A program made the translations under genes and the position numbers. Shown here piece by piece: positions 15,532 to 23,251 of a stretch of DNA of 36,122 nt. Numbering within the stretch: the first letter of the stretch is position 1; each line of letters opens with the position of its first letter. Under the pieces are notes generated by a model. The model was not told where the DNA came from. It made no database searches and was given only the letters and a program-made list of their open reading frames with translations. This DNA is from a virus: positions 1-36,122 of the IMG/VR virus record IMGVR_UViG_3300037486_000051. The stretch is one strand, 5' to 3'.

Positions 15532-15671
15532 TTTCTGTTACGTGCTTTGCGGTACTTTTCAGCCTCGGCGTATGCTATCGCCGCCGCTTGTTCTGGGCTG
15601 TAACCTTCCTCGATTAACTTTCGAATGTTCATGCTTATGATAGCTTGTGAATCGCCTTGAAATAGTGGCAT
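15528..15671 (-). CDS. Small conserved phage protein (47 residues)
   Basis: The ATG at 15671 gives MPLFQGDSQAIISMNIRKLI..., continuing with EEGYSPEQAAAIAYAEAEKY. The pattern NIxxLxxEGYxxxQAxAIAxxxA recurs in small proteins of many tailed phages, often near packaging genes. It is two helices with no catalytic residues. The stop overlaps the HAD gene start (ATGA). Function unknown. Confidence 0.65.
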   Translation of the reverse strand: MPLFQGDSQAIISMNIRKLIEEGYSPEQAAAIAYAEAEKYRKARNRK

Positions 15672-15680
15672 AGTACAAAT

Positions 15681-16064
15681 TTACAAATTATAAGTGTCGA
15701 TTCGTTTTTTTACCATTTCGATAAATCGCTCCATCATTGCCGCATAAAAGCCGTTAAAATCCTTATGACCTTCAGGCGCGTGTTCAAATAGAACGTAAAG
15801 GGTAGCGCGCAACCGCTGGCTCGGTGTTTTGCTGCCAAGTTCTGCGGCATCCAGTTTAAGGTTGTTTAACAATTGTTCGTCGTTATAATTGAACTGTTCG
15901 CCCTTAAACGCCATAACACCAACGCCGCCCATCCATTGACTAAATAGGGCGCTCGTTTGTTCGGGCGTTAGTTCCTGCGTTCCGATTGTTACCTTAATCG
16001 TTTTATCGCGGCGCGTGGCTACCGATTCAATCGCACATGGTATGGTTAAGAGTTTAGCATCCAT
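15681..16064 (-). CDS. Hypothetical protein
   Basis: The start taken is the ATG at 16064 (MDAKLLTIPCAIESVATRRD), overlapping the previous stop by 10 nt; an upstream start at 16097 would overlap more. The product has 127 residues: an N-terminal beta region (KTIKVTIGTQELT) and a helical C-terminal half (NGFYAAMMERFIEMVKKRI). No family recognised. Its place in the cluster next to DnaB suggests a DNA-metabolism accessory. Confidence 0.55.
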   Translation of the reverse strand: MDAKLLTIPCAIESVATRRDKTIKVTIGTQELTPEQTSALFSQWMGGVGVMAFKGEQFNYNDEQLLNNLKLDAAELGSKTPSQRLRATLYVLFEHAPEGHKDFNGFYAAMMERFIEMVKKRIDTYNL

Positions 16065-16263
16065 ACTCCGGCTCGCGCTTATTTGCTTTGTATTCAAGTT
16101 TTAGCGTTTCGAGGTAATCGCGCACCATCGCTGTAATTTTTTCGCGGCTCGTTTGCGGTACTCGAAAGCATAGCGTCGCGGTTGGTTCGCCATATTTTGG
16201 CAACCTACCAGCACCTTCACGGCGACCGCCTCGATTATCTTTTGCCTTTGCTTCGGACTTCAT
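16054..16263 (-). CDS. Small DNA-binding-like protein
   Basis: A 69-residue, basic protein. It starts MKSEAKAKDNRGGRREGAGR, the flexible basic tail seen on many small phage and plasmid DNA-binding proteins. A strand-helix-helix segment follows (TATLCFRVPQTSREKITAMV) like a ribbon-helix-helix fold. A TATATTTG box ends just before the ATG, but the nearest TTTG is 22 nt upstream, so a promoter here is doubtful. It may be a regulator. Confidence 0.55.
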   Translation of the reverse strand: MKSEAKAKDNRGGRREGAGRLPKYGEPTATLCFRVPQTSREKITAMVRDYLETLKLEYKANKREPEYGC

Positions 16264-16279
16264 GCCACAAATATAAGTA

Positions 16280-16516
16280 TTATTTGATTACGTTTTGCAA
16301 ATTTACGCCGTGTTTTTTAAGTAGCTTCAACCAATCGAGGCAACGGTTTAAATACATTCGGTAGGCTATCGAGGTGCGCGGGGCGTTCATTAATTGCGCT
16401 GCATAGCTGCGATGCGTTTTAAGCGTGTCGGTGTAATAGACCGCGCCCTCTTTAAACTCAGCTTGCTCGGGTTCGTGGTTAGTCATGTAATCGATTATGC
16501 GTTCTTCGGTACTCAA
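16280..16516 (-). CDS. Hypothetical small protein
   Basis: A 78-residue helical protein. The first possible start is a TTG at 16516 overlapping the DnaB stop; an ATG at 16486 (MTNHEPEQAEFKEGAVYYTD) is the alternative. The C-terminus is basic (DWLKLLKKHGVNLQNVIK). No motif recognised. Follows the helicase in the same operon. Confidence 0.5.
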   Translation of the reverse strand: MSTEERIIDYMTNHEPEQAEFKEGAVYYTDTLKTHRSYAAQLMNAPRTSIAYRMYLNRCLDWLKLLKKHGVNLQNVIK

Positions 16517-17913
16517 AACGGTTCTTTATCAAATTCATTATTCGGCGCGATTGCGCTAATTACTTTCTCAGTTTCGGGCATCGGTAAAAACGAGCTGCCA
16601 GTATTACCGCCCAAATCGCTAAACGCCGTTATCGTGTTGTTATGCTGAAAGCGTACCTCACCCGTCGCGCCTTGACGGTGCTTTTCGAATAAGTAGAAAA
16701 CGTGCTTATCGGTTTGCTCGCCGTCGACCTCATCAATGCCGTAATACTTCGGTCGGTAAATGAATATTACCGTGTCGGCATCCTGTTCTATTGAGCCGCT
16801 TTCGCGTAGGTCGGATAGGATAGGGCGTTTATCGCTTCGCTGCTCAACCTGCCTGCTCAACTGCGCAAGGGCTATAATCGGTATGTTTAATTCCTTTTGC
16901 GCGGCTTTTAACGTTCGGCTTATTTCGGCTACTTCCATTTCACGGTTACCGCCTTTAAAGCCCTCTATCGTCATTAATTGTAAGTAGTCAATTATTGCCC
17001 ACTTGCATCGCCCTTTACGCGCCTCGCGTCGCATAATCCTTATTGCTTCATGTACACCGCATCGCGGTTTGTCGTAGATTAAAATTGGTAGCTTTTCGAT
17101 TTGCCCTATTGACTGTTCGAAGGTATGCAGCTCGGGTTGGTTTAGGTTTCCATCGCGAAGGCGTGCGGCGTTTACTTGCTCGTTACTATTCTGCAATATT
17201 AGGCGCTGGCATAGTTGGCTGTTATTCATTTCCAGGTTAAAGTAAATACCCGGTTCGTTAAAGTTGCAAGCGTGGTAAAGCGCTAACGCCGTTTTACCCA
17301 TCGAGGGGCGACCCGCTAAGATTATTAGCTCGGGGTGAAAGCCGCCCGTAAACCTGTTAACGGAAGCGATACCCGTACTTAATCCGCTCGTTTTCCCGTT
17401 TTGATACATCGCAGCGCGGCGGTAATATGCTTGTCGTTCTTCATCTGCAAGTTGAATTGTTGTTATGATGTTATCGATAGGGCTACCGTCCTCGATTAAT
17501 GAATTGAGGCGTTTAACGATTTCGACGGCTGTATTAACGCCGCCTTTGTTGTTATTGATTCCTAACGTTTCCTCGGTTAATATGGTCGTTATTGAACGCT
17601 TTATGTGTTCGTCTTTGAGTATTGAGATGTACTGGTTAACGGGTTCGGTGTACGATAGGTCGTTACCCCATCCAGAAACGTTCGCAAGGTCGCGAGGGTC
17701 TATTGCTTTTGTGCTTAGTGCATAGCTACCGAGTGTAACGAGTGTCGGTTGCTTGTTATCGGATTGTATCGATTTAATGATTTTAAAGCATTTTAACGCA
17801 AGTTCGTCGTTAAAGTGATACTCTGATAGCTGTGGCACTATTTCACGCGCTGCATCGGGTTCATGCAGCATTATGAAGATTAAAGCCTGTTCGATTTTTG
17901 GTAGGGGTTTCAT
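16513..17913 (-). CDS. dnaB: Replicative DNA helicase, DnaB family
   Basis: A 466-residue protein with an N-terminal helical domain (EQALIFIMLHEPDAAREIV) and a RecA-like motor: Walker A AGRPSMGKTALAL (residues about 200-212), Walker B WAIIDYLQLM, motif H4 LAQLSRQVEQR and DLRESGSIEQDADTVIFIYR. It unwinds DNA at the phage fork as a hexamer; no phage polymerase or primase is visible, so those would come from the host. It has normal DnaB length. A GC-rich hairpin lies 13 nt in front of the ATG. Confidence 0.9.
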   Translation of the reverse strand: MKPLPKIEQALIFIMLHEPDAAREIVPQLSEYHFNDELALKCFKIIKSIQSDNKQPTLVTLGSYALSTKAIDPRDLANVSGWGNDLSYTEPVNQYISILKDEHIKRSITTILTEETLGINNNKGGVNTAVEIVKRLNSLIEDGSPIDNIITTIQLADEERQAYYRRAAMYQNGKTSGLSTGIASVNRFTGGFHPELIILAGRPSMGKTALALYHACNFNEPGIYFNLEMNNSQLCQRLILQNSNEQVNAARLRDGNLNQPELHTFEQSIGQIEKLPILIYDKPRCGVHEAIRIMRREARKGRCKWAIIDYLQLMTIEGFKGGNREMEVAEISRTLKAAQKELNIPIIALAQLSRQVEQRSDKRPILSDLRESGSIEQDADTVIFIYRPKYYGIDEVDGEQTDKHVFYLFEKHRQGATGEVRFQHNNTITAFSDLGGNTGSSFLPMPETEKVISAIAPNNEFDKEPF

Positions 17914-17925
17914 TTGGTAAAGTTT

Positions 17926-17944
17926 GGGCGGTGGTTAGCCGCCC
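17926..17944 (-). terminator. GC-rich hairpin between 74-residue gene and dnaB
   Basis: On the minus strand GGGCGG CTAACCA CCGCCC forms a 6-bp stem with a 7-nt loop. AAACTTTACC rather than a U run follows, so termination would be partial; it may instead attenuate dnaB or mark a processing site. The same stem and a similar loop occur at 25006-25024. Confidence 0.5.
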
Positions 17945-17952
17945 GTTGTTTA

Positions 17953-18177
17953 TTAAAATCCGAACTTTTCTTTCATCATTACTCTTTTCGCAGTATTCCA
18001 TCCTTTTTTCCATGCGTCCATGATTTCAATACTTGAAGCCTCGAATTTAGGCGTTTCACCGATTTTTCTACCTTCTAACATATTCATGATTTCAATGCTT
18101 TGTGAAGCCGAAATAAATCCTTTAGCGAAATCTAAAGTTCCTAAAGTTTCTGCGGTTTGTAGTTGTGTTGCTTTCAT
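17953..18177 (-). CDS. Hypothetical protein in a promoter-hairpin cassette
   Basis: The ATG at 18177 gives 74 residues (MKATQLQTAETLGTLDFAKG...). It is soluble and mixed alpha/beta, with a repeated SxSIEIM motif (SQSIEIMNML, ASSIEIMDAW). It has its own perfect promoter (18211-18241), a leader nearly identical to those of the genes at 25218 and 34701, and a hairpin directly after its stop. It is therefore probably transcribed alone. An early accessory role is plausible; function unknown. Confidence 0.65.
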   Translation of the reverse strand: MKATQLQTAETLGTLDFAKGFISASQSIEIMNMLEGRKIGETPKFEASSIEIMDAWKKGWNTAKRVMMKEKFGF

Positions 18178-18210
18178 GGTGTAAATGTTTAAGTGTGTGT
18201 TTTGGTTCAG

Positions 18211-18241
18211 CAAACATACAACTATATTTTGATTCTGCAAA
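18211..18241 (-). promoter_or_regulatory. Bacteroidota-type promoter
   Basis: TTTG (18238-18241), 19 nt, then TATGTTTG (18211-18218) on the minus strand. The leader that follows ends CTTAAACATTTACACC directly before the ATG at 18177, a sequence shared with the gene at 25218. Confidence 0.8.
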
Positions 18242-18272
18242 CTTTTTCTAAATTATTTTAAAAATATTTTTT

Positions 18273-18851
18273 TTACTGCATCTTAACCCCCATCGAGGCA
18301 CGTGTTACAACGGTGCTTTGTGGTTTGTTTTCTTTATCGCGTTTGCTCCATGTTACTAACCTTCGCCCAGTATCCCAAGCATCTTGAGCCGTTAGCCTTA
18401 GTTTGCCATTTGCTAAAGGTTCTGCCCAATAGTTAAAAAATTCGTTAAGCATATTTTTATGGTAGCGTTCCGCGTAAGGTGTAATCGATTTAATCAAATC
18501 GTCTTTGCCCCACTTTTTAAAGTTCTCTTTATCCTTATCTTTCTCTTTATCCTTATCCTTATCCTTATAGGCTTCGGTTTCGCTTTTAATTCGCTTCGGT
18601 TTCGCTTCGATTTCGCTTTCGATTCGCTTCGATTTCGGTTTACTTCCGTTTATGTAGTTTATGTTTCCTTTAGTTAAAACAGGCTCTATAAGCGTCCAAA
18701 TAGTTTTTGCAAAGCCTGTTAATTCCTTTTGCTCAAAATCTAACGAATAACTAAAAATCGCATCGTAAATATCCGCTTGCGTTTCTTTTGGTAGGTCTTT
18801 TATCGCTTCATACATCGAGCGGTAAAATATACAAGTATCGCGTTTAGTCAT
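18273..18851 (-). CDS. Replication initiator / helicase loader-like protein
   Basis: A 192-residue protein upstream of dnaB. The N-terminal 65 residues (FYRSMYEAIKDLPKETQADI) match the DUF6291-type domain of phage replication proteins. The C-terminal part (NEFFNYWAEPLANGKLRLTA) resembles the domain that ends DnaD/O-like proteins. Between them is a low-complexity Lys/Asp/Glu/Arg linker (about residues 70-112) encoded by tandem hexamers such as GATAAG. It probably opens the origin or loads DnaB. A structured leader ends 9 nt before the ATG. Confidence 0.65.
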   Translation of the reverse strand: MTKRDTCIFYRSMYEAIKDLPKETQADIYDAIFSYSLDFEQKELTGFAKTIWTLIEPVLTKGNINYINGSKPKSKRIESEIEAKPKRIKSETEAYKDKDKDKEKDKDKENFKKWGKDDLIKSITPYAERYHKNMLNEFFNYWAEPLANGKLRLTAQDAWDTGRRLVTWSKRDKENKPQSTVVTRASMGVKMQ

Positions 18852-18860
18852 AAATAATTT

Positions 18861-18956
18861 GCCCTTTAGCGGCTGCGGTCAGAGCGGCTCGGTTTTTAAC
18901 CTTACCTCGCAGCCCCCAAAGGGCTTAAATGTTTTACACTCATTCAGGCTCTGACC
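18861..18956 (-). promoter_or_regulatory. Structured 5' leader with possible pseudoknot
   Basis: In minus-strand RNA, GCCCTTT (918-924 of the 18 kb block) pairs with AAAGGGC (861-867), enclosing GGCTGCG (908-914) paired with CGCAGCC (871-877). The 5' segment GGTCAGAGC (18948-18956) is fully complementary to GCTCTGACC (18877-18885), which lies mostly in the loop of that stem. The stem ends 9 nt before the ATG at 18851, so folding could block or expose the start. No known riboswitch class is recognised. Confidence 0.55.
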
Positions 18957-18983
18957 TCTGAACGCTTAAAGATAGTAATAAAT

Positions 18984-19778
18984 TTACATATTTACGCCGC
19001 ACATCTCTAAACAGTTTTTACAATTACCGAAGTATGTTTTTTTGTTATACTTAGATACATACGTTTTTTTACCTAAAAACTTTGTCTTATGAATGTTTAT
19101 TACTCCATTCTTAACTAATTGATTGTTTTTAGAGCTTCTAAAAACGGTATCTAAAACATCGTACCTACTAAAGATTTGCGCCTGTATTTCAGAAAACATT
19201 TTACCGTCGTTCGAATCGGTATTGAAATCGAATGAAACAACCCTTAAAACTGATTTACAATAGGGCTTAATTCGTTCGTACTCATTCAAACATAAATCGA
19301 GCTGGCTTTTATCGTCTATCGCAGAAACAGAGGTATTAATACAAATCTTTAGTTTCGATATTCTTTTAAGTTGTTCGTCGGTTAAAACAGTCCAATGCTT
19401 AGTTATTATAACTATTTCCTTTCGACTATCCTCTTTGAACATATCTAACTGTATGTTGCTTTGTATTTTTTCGCATATCGAAATAGTATGCTCCCAGTCT
19501 TCGGACGGGTCGCCCATTGTACCCATCCGAATAAAAGGCATCTTAATTTTACTTATCTCTCTTTTAACTTTGTTTAAATGCTTTTGGCTGGTAAAGTTCT
19601 TTATAACTGTTTTGCTGAAATTATAGCCGTAAATTTTAGCAATGCGCGCGGCGTAACAATCATTATAACAGCCTAACTTATTGTTTTTAGTTCCTGAAGA
19701 ACAGCCAACCGTAGGGTCAATTGAATAAATACCGCGCGCATTTTTTGTTAATGCTATAACATTCGAATAGGTTTTCAT
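18984..19778 (-). CDS. Cysteine-cluster protein, Gp37/Gp68 (DUF5131)-like, possible radical SAM
   Basis: A 264-residue protein. The N-terminal PTVGCSSG...GCYNDCYAARIAKIYG resembles the GC...GCxxCYA cluster of phage Gp37/Gp68 (DUF5131) proteins, which have a radical-SAM-like barrel. The middle strands IRMGTMGDPSEDW and IVIITKHWTVLTD fit the same fold, and a second cluster CKNCLEMC ends the protein. The spacing CxxxC without a third Cys two residues on is not canonical for radical SAM. Its ATG overlaps the stop of the GNAT-methyltransferase gene (TAATG), so both probably act in one DNA-modification route. Confidence 0.6.
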   Translation of the reverse strand: MKTYSNVIALTKNARGIYSIDPTVGCSSGTKNNKLGCYNDCYAARIAKIYGYNFSKTVIKNFTSQKHLNKVKREISKIKMPFIRMGTMGDPSEDWEHTISICEKIQSNIQLDMFKEDSRKEIVIITKHWTVLTDEQLKRISKLKICINTSVSAIDDKSQLDLCLNEYERIKPYCKSVLRVVSFDFNTDSNDGKMFSEIQAQIFSRYDVLDTVFRSSKNNQLVKNGVINIHKTKFLGKKTYVSKYNKKTYFGNCKNCLEMCGVNM

Positions 19779-21178
19779 TACAAGCGCCCAACGTTTGGAA
19801 ACAAGTCCTTAATTTTATTCGGGTCGCCTTTAAAGAACGCGTATACCTTTTGTTCGCACTTCGGGTACTTTCTTGAGTTTAGCGTTTTCTTAGCAGTTGC
19901 TCGGCGCGTAAACTCACTCTCTAAATAAACAATCCTGTTATAAATATGCAAACCCTGACTTTTGAAAAAAAGCTCATGTTCAGCCTCACAGCCATAATAC
20001 CCGCCTTTGCTATCGCGACTATCTCCAGTCATTACGACAAAGAAAGTATTATCATTCATTACCGAAATCGCGTTTTTATAACCCTCAAAAAGCAAATCTC
20101 TAAACTGCTCATAAGTTGGCAATGTGTTTAATTCACCTTCGGGCGAATTGCCGTCATAATCGATATACTTTTCGACTTTATAATAAGGCGGGCATGAGAA
20201 TATTAAATCAAATTTTTCAGGGTTTTTAGGTACGTATTTGGAACTATCGGATTGAACCCATTTAACGTTATAAAAGTCTTGACAAATGGCATTATTTGCG
20301 TCGCATTGATTTTCTCTAATTTCAGAGGATAGATATTCAAAACCACACCCGCCAGCTACAAAACCCATTTGAACGCCGCCTCCGAATGGATTATAAACCC
20401 GCACGCCGTTTTTTGGCATAAACATTTTTACTATAATCTCACACAATGCAGGGTCTAAAACGCTTGCGTTACCGTTTAGGTCTTTGCCTTTATCGGTTAT
20501 AATTTCGTCATCTTTAACAACCTGTTTAGATAAAACTACGTTACTCATTCCGCTGCTACCCTGCCAACAGCCCTCACGGCTTGCAAACTTTGGATTAGGT
20601 ACGTTGTACTTCAATCCAGCCGCCTCAATTTTTTCGTTCCATTCTCTTTTAATCTTTAGCCATTCGCCGCTCGTTGACTGCCATAAATTAGTCATAGCCA
20701 TATGGCAAAGTTTTTTAACCCTTACTTGTTCGGGTTGCCCGTAGTACATATAAACGAAATCCGACTTTTCTAAATTTACCTTAAACCCGAGGGCTAAAAA
20801 TACTTTAGGGTTTTCTAAATCATGCTTTTTAGATACCGTCATTATCATTACATAGTTATCTGTATTTTGTTTAATTATTTCAGATACCATCATTGAATAA
20901 ATGGTCTTATCCTTATATTCGGGGTACATTGCAGACTGAAGCAAGCAAAACTCTTTTACAGCGTGGTTAACCTCGTAAGTAAAAAAGCCCGCAAAATTGC
21001 CGTCTATCTCGCAAATAATAGCCGAATTTTTTTGCATATTCTTTCTTGCGGCGCGATATGCAACACCATCCAATAAAGCGAGTTCGGCTACCTTTACTTC
21101 ATAGCCCGAGCCTATTACTGAGTTAACTTTTTTAATCTCAATTTTCGGTTCAAATAGTTGTGTTTGTTGTGTTTTCAT
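19778..21178 (-). CDS. GNAT acyltransferase - DNA methyltransferase fusion
   Basis: A 466-residue two-domain protein. Residues about 20-150 look like a GNAT fold (SAIICEIDGNFAGFFTYEV, VFLALGFKV). Residues 230-450 are a DNA methylase of the N4/N6 class with NPFGGGVQMGFVAGG (SAM-binding motif I region, 263-277), acidic SSEIR, and the catalytic DLIFSCPPYY (324-333). The SCPPY form is typical of phage amino-methylases. The fusion with an acyltransferase recalls Mu Mom, a GNAT-like enzyme that modifies adenine. Methylation alone, or a two-step hypermodification, would protect phage DNA from host restriction. The target sequence cannot be read from the gene. Confidence 0.7.
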   Translation of the reverse strand: MKTQQTQLFEPKIEIKKVNSVIGSGYEVKVAELALLDGVAYRAARKNMQKNSAIICEIDGNFAGFFTYEVNHAVKEFCLLQSAMYPEYKDKTIYSMMVSEIIKQNTDNYVMIMTVSKKHDLENPKVFLALGFKVNLEKSDFVYMYYGQPEQVRVKKLCHMAMTNLWQSTSGEWLKIKREWNEKIEAAGLKYNVPNPKFASREGCWQGSSGMSNVVLSKQVVKDDEIITDKGKDLNGNASVLDPALCEIIVKMFMPKNGVRVYNPFGGGVQMGFVAGGCGFEYLSSEIRENQCDANNAICQDFYNVKWVQSDSSKYVPKNPEKFDLIFSCPPYYKVEKYIDYDGNSPEGELNTLPTYEQFRDLLFEGYKNAISVMNDNTFFVVMTGDSRDSKGGYYGCEAEHELFFKSQGLHIYNRIVYLESEFTRRATAKKTLNSRKYPKCEQKVYAFFKGDPNKIKDLFPNVGRL

Positions 21179-21191
21179 GTGTTTGTTGTTT

Positions 21192-21581
21192 TTATTGATT
21201 CAAATAATTTTCAATTGTGTTCAGGCATTCATCTAACCCCGAGCAAAACAATGCCTCGAAACCCGCGTTTTTAAGGCGCGTAAGGACTTCGAATTGTTCG
21301 GTTAGGTGTTCGTCTTGTTTTAGCGTTCCATCGCGTTTAAACGGCTTAAAATCGCTTTTCTTGATTTCGATAAACAAGCCGCAAAATTTACCACGCGGGG
21401 CGGCGATAAATAAGTCTGGGTAGCCTCGGTGCGGATTCATCGATTTGTGAATCCTTGCTTGCCCTACGCTCATTTTTGTACCAGCGCTGAAATCAAACCT
21501 AAATAGTATTTCAGGGTGTTTGTAGCGCATATACTTAGAAATCGCGGTGTAAATATCGCTTTCGCGTGGCGGTCGTTTCAT
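21192..21581 (-). CDS. VRR-NUC domain nuclease
   Basis: A 129-residue protein matching the stand-alone VRR-NUC type of PD-(D/E)XK nucleases: an N-terminal Glu in RESDIYTAISKYMRY, then GYPDLFIAAPRG and FIEIKK as the metal-binding D/E-x-K pair, and QFEVLTRLKNAGFEALFCSG at the end. Family members cut branched DNA such as Holliday junctions. It lies in the recombination cluster. Confidence 0.8.
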   Translation of the reverse strand: MKRPPRESDIYTAISKYMRYKHPEILFRFDFSAGTKMSVGQARIHKSMNPHRGYPDLFIAAPRGKFCGLFIEIKKSDFKPFKRDGTLKQDEHLTEQFEVLTRLKNAGFEALFCSGLDECLNTIENYLNQ

Positions 21582-21841
21582 CGCTTGTAAATATTATTAC
21601 AAACTATCATGTATTCTACGCGCCCCTTTTGCTCGGTTGTTTCGTCGTATAGGTCTATTAGTATGCTTCGATTGTTTTCGTAATCGTTAAAAACCTTTCG
21701 GTATTTAAAACAGCATTCAAGATATTCGAAGCCGCACGATAAAAGGTATGAGGCTACGTTCTTATAAGTGTGTCCGATAAATTCGGTTAGGTCGCCGAGG
21801 TCGTTAGCGTGTGTATGTGCCTCTTTCAATGATTTGCGCAT
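21578..21841 (-). CDS. Hypothetical protein
   Basis: An 87-residue protein (MRKSLKEAHTHANDLGDLTE...) with several Cys and His residues (LECCFKYR, IVCNNIY) and mixed alpha/beta build. It overlaps the next gene downstream by 4 nt and the upstream gene by 38 nt. No family recognised. Confidence 0.5.
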   Translation of the reverse strand: MRKSLKEAHTHANDLGDLTEFIGHTYKNVASYLLSCGFEYLECCFKYRKVFNDYENNRSILIDLYDETTEQKGRVEYMIVCNNIYKR

Positions 21842-22052
21842 TTAGTAAGTTTATTAAATCGGTTCGTTTAACTTTAAGTAGTATTGCTATCGTCGAGGCT
21901 GGTATCGTTCCTTTATGCAGCCACCAAAACTCCGCGCATCTTAACAACCTTAGATTGTTCGAAGCCTCCCTACGGTATAGGTGTTTAACTTGGTAGTTAA
22001 AATCCTGAATAAGCTGCATAAATACGTGTTTTCCAGCTCTAACCTTTTGCAT
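21804..22052 (-). CDS. Small helix-turn-helix-like protein
   Basis: An 82-residue basic protein. The C-terminal half TIPASTIAILLKVKRTDLIN looks like a helix-turn-helix in which a recognition helix follows a short turn. The N-terminus is also basic (VKHLYRREASNNLRLLRC). It may bind DNA or regulate the cluster. It overlaps the exonuclease gene by 14 nt. Confidence 0.5.
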   Translation of the reverse strand: MQKVRAGKHVFMQLIQDFNYQVKHLYRREASNNLRLLRCAEFWWLHKGTIPASTIAILLKVKRTDLINLLNAQIIERGTYTR

Positions 22053-22617
22053 TATGTAGGTAGTTAATGATTAACTGCGTGGCGCTTTCTATTTCAGCAT
22101 CGTTATGCCGGTATAAATACAGGTCTTTAAATTTGCCCGATTTCTTAACCTTTGGCTGTACGCCGATATAGTAAAATTGCTTCGGGTCGAAGCCCATTAA
22201 AAGCGAGTACCAAACCGCCTGCACGTGGTTACAATGTTTAACCATATCCTCGGCAAAAGCCTGAATATTTTTAGCGCTGGTTGTTTTGACATCGGCAATA
22301 ATGCCACGCTCTAACCAGCATAAATCCATCATGCCTTTACCTTCGACCATTATACCGTCAAGCGTTACGTTATTTAACGCGATGTATTCGTGCTGAGCTT
22401 TGTCGAATAGTTCGCCTAACATCGCAACCTCGTGAATCGCGCTATAAACGTTTTGGGTAGTCGTAGGCATATCGTCGAACGTTTGCTCAAGTAAATCGAA
22501 ATGGAACGCCGCGCCTTCGGTTAGCGCCTTTTGCGCATAGCTAATATCGCCGGTATAAAATCGTTTGATACGGCTTGCGCTAATTGCTGGGTGTTTAATG
22601 TATTCGTCGCGTGTCAT
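22039..22617 (-). CDS. PD-(D/E)XK exonuclease (RecE/DUF3799-like)
   Basis: A 192-residue protein. ISASRIKRFY, GAAFHFDLLEQTF, then GMMDLCWLERGIIADVKTTS (metal-binding Asp plus D-x-K) and HVQAVWYSLLMGF give the core pattern of RecE/Cas4-like nucleases. In phages such an enzyme resects DNA ends for single-strand annealing. Cofactors in the same cluster would be the coiled-coil protein at 23248-23919 and the OB-fold-like protein at 23973-24647. Confidence 0.75.
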   Translation of the reverse strand: MTRDEYIKHPAISASRIKRFYTGDISYAQKALTEGAAFHFDLLEQTFDDMPTTTQNVYSAIHEVAMLGELFDKAQHEYIALNNVTLDGIMVEGKGMMDLCWLERGIIADVKTTSAKNIQAFAEDMVKHCNHVQAVWYSLLMGFDPKQFYYIGVQPKVKKSGKFKDLYLYRHNDAEIESATQLIINYLHNAKG

Positions 22618-22859
22618 TGGTTGTAGGTTTCGTTGTAGTATTGTTCAAATTCATGTTTATAAAACACATTAGTTGCCTCTCCAATTATATGATAATGTCT
22701 TGTAAAGGCGAACATCTGCTCCTTCTCCATTACTTTGGCTTGTTCGTGTGCCTCTGTTATCAGTTCACCAAAATTGATAGTCGGTACATCCTCTTCATGA
22801 TATTGCATAAATAGTTTTAGCATCCTATCGTAGAAATAATCTGTTGCGGTCTGTTTCAT
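22614..22859 (-). CDS. Small conserved protein
   Basis: An 81-residue helical protein (MKQTATDYFYDRMLKLFMQY...) with ELITEAHEQAKVMEKEQM in the middle, a pattern common in small proteins of Flavobacterium-type phages. Rich in Tyr, Glu and Gln. Its ATG and stop are both coupled to neighbours. Function unknown. Confidence 0.55.
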   Translation of the reverse strand: MKQTATDYFYDRMLKLFMQYHEEDVPTINFGELITEAHEQAKVMEKEQMFAFTRHYHIIGEATNVFYKHEFEQYYNETYNQ

Positions 22860-23251
22860 GATTTAAAAGGTTCTATTTGTTCAAGTGAAATAAAGATTTG
22901 TAATTCGAAACCTTGCTTTGCAAATAAAAGAAATTTGCCGTTTTCAAGTATGTATTCACGCGGTATGTCCCAGCGCCCGTAATCGTCAACTATTCGCACC
23001 GTATCGAAGCGGGTTGCTTCAGCTATTAACTTATGGTTTAACCCGTACGCGTTACCCTTTTGTAAAAGATGCTTTGCCCGGTTGCGTGTTACCGTTAACG
23101 TTCGCGTTGGCATATCTATTTCGCCGATTTTACGCTCTTTAGTTGCTCCGTTTAGCTTTATCGATAGCCGCAGGGTGTTACCCCCACGGCGTACGATTAT
23201 ACCATTACCAAAGCTATCTTCGACTAAGGCTGTGTTGTTATCTATTCTCAT
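22856..23251 (-). CDS. Hypothetical beta-rich protein
   Basis: A 131-residue, basic, strand-rich protein (GNGIIVRRGGNTLRLSIKLN, RTLTVTRNRAKHLLQKG). No motif recognised; the fold may be a small barrel that touches nucleic acid. Coupled by ATGA overlap to the following gene; sits inside the recombination cluster. Confidence 0.5.
   Translation of the reverse strand: MRIDNNTALVEDSFGNGIIVRRGGNTLRLSIKLNGATKERKIGEIDMPTRTLTVTRNRAKHLLQKGNAYGLNHKLIAEATRFDTVRIVDDYGRWDIPREYILENGKFLLFAKQGFELQIFISLEQIEPFKS

Noticed and set aside
16261-16290. Promoter before the 69-residue DNA-binding-like gene
   Set aside because: TATATTTG is present, but the nearest TTTG is 22 nt away and the box ends 5 nt before the ATG; too weak to call.
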